From contig JAPYTP010000012.1 of NCBI GenBank assembly GCA_029941885.1, positions 1 to 54,986 on the forward strand: 54,986 nt of DNA, written 5' to 3'. Under the pieces are notes generated by a model that saw only the letters and a list, made by a program, of their open reading frames with translations, was not told the origin of the DNA and searched no databases. How positions within the stretch are numbered: the stretch's first letter is position 1; the number at the start of each line of letters is the position of its first letter. Shown here piece by piece: positions 54,682 to 54,986 of the stretch. The position numbers and the translations under genes were made by a program. The stretch comes from Myxococcota bacterium (GTDB taxonomy: Bacteria > Myxococcota_A > UBA9160 > UBA4427).

Positions 54682-54986
54682 TGCCGCCCGCTCGGGCGAG
54701 GCGGAATCGGCTCCCGGCCGCTCTCACGAACTCTCGATCCGAGTGCGCGTCGAATTTCCGGGCTTCGAACTCGACGTGGATGATGCGCTCGAACTCGAGG
54801 GGGTGACGGCCATCTTCGGTGCGAGTGGCAGCGGCAAGAGCACTCTGCTTCGTGCGATCGCCGGGTTCGAGCGGCCGGCATCCGGGCGGATCGCATTCGG
54901 GGAAGAACTCTGGTTCGATTCCGCGAGGCGGATCGATCGCGCTCCCCATCTGCGACCGGTCGGGATGCTCTTTCAGGATGCTCGAC
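54671..54986 (+). CDS. modC: Molybdate ABC transporter ATPase, N-terminal part (3' partial)
   Basis: The gene starts at an ATG 11 bases before the modB stop and runs off the window; the frame is open to the end. The visible 105 residues carry Walker A GASGSGKSTLLRAIAGFERP and the Q-loop region VGMLFQDAR. The N-terminal 20 residues are polar and not part of the usual ModC start, so a slightly later start is possible. With modA and modB it makes a complete high-affinity molybdate importer, apart from the missing 3' end. Confidence 0.93.
   Translation, partial: MCIDAARSGEAESAPGRSHELSIRVRVEFPGFELDVDDALELEGVTAIFGASGSGKSTLLRAIAGFERPASGRIAFGEELWFDSARRIDRAPHLRPVGMLFQDAR

Overview
The window is 55 kb of dense, high-GC bacterial DNA with about 48 protein genes, two gene remnants, and no rRNA, tRNA, CRISPR array, transposase or phage gene that I could recognise. 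Lipoproteins, a periplasmic-type quinohemoprotein, an exosortase, a BatA-E aerotolerance operon and a remnant of an outer-membrane barrel protein point to a Gram-negative (diderm) heterotroph. The mix of many cytochromes P450, luciferase-like oxidoreductases, CaiB-type CoA transferases and DUF3556/DUF1214 proteins resembles uncultured deltaproteobacterial lineages (Myxococcota or Binatota-like). That taxonomic reading is inference and low confidence.

Layout. 1-9975 (+): end of a MoxR ATPase gene, then DUF58, a BatD/DUF4381-like protein, BatA, a very large BatB-BatC fusion, BatD and BatE. Apart from the MoxR-DUF58 gap, the genes overlap by 4-8 bases and form one operon. 9976-14792 (+): an inositol-phosphate synthase remnant, a small membrane protein overlapping a secreted sulfatase, an ABM monooxygenase, a truncated haemoglobin and a GST. 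14817-18561 (-): two P450s, a GlcG/DUF336 haem-binding-type protein and a lipoprotein, with a zinc alcohol dehydrogenase divergent at 18695. 19731-29075 (-): amidohydrolase, quinohemoprotein alcohol dehydrogenase, an SDR with an internal deletion, HtpX, and a DUF3556 / CrtI-like / DUF1080 set. 29215-33745: a second zinc alcohol dehydrogenase, a SnoaL-like protein, a porin remnant, a potassium-channel-like protein, and exosortase H with a partner.

34057-38250 (+) is a tight module of LLM flavin oxidoreductase, alpha/beta hydrolase, SDR and P450. After a DUF1214 gene on the other strand, 39735-44903 (+) is a second module of P450, CaiB, CaiB and amidohydrolase, each junction an ATGA overlap. 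44772-48466 (-) holds a second LLM oxidoreductase, a VOC protein, a fifth P450 and a sugar-phosphate-isomerase-like protein. 48711-51116 has a sterol-desaturase-type hydroxylase, a TetR regulator and a DksA-like zinc-finger protein. 51475 to the end (+) is a SulP anion transporter followed by modA, modB and the start of modC.

The middle 30 kb reads as catabolic or lipid/terpenoid-modifying capacity: five P450s, two alcohol dehydrogenases, a quinoprotein dehydrogenase, two LLM oxidoreductases, two CoA transferases, two amidohydrolases and a hydroxylase. No ferredoxin or P450 reductase lies in the window, so electrons must come from elsewhere. The most testable new idea is that the 34057-38250 module performs hydroxylation, dehydrogenation, Baeyer-Villiger-type oxygenation and ester hydrolysis in sequence.
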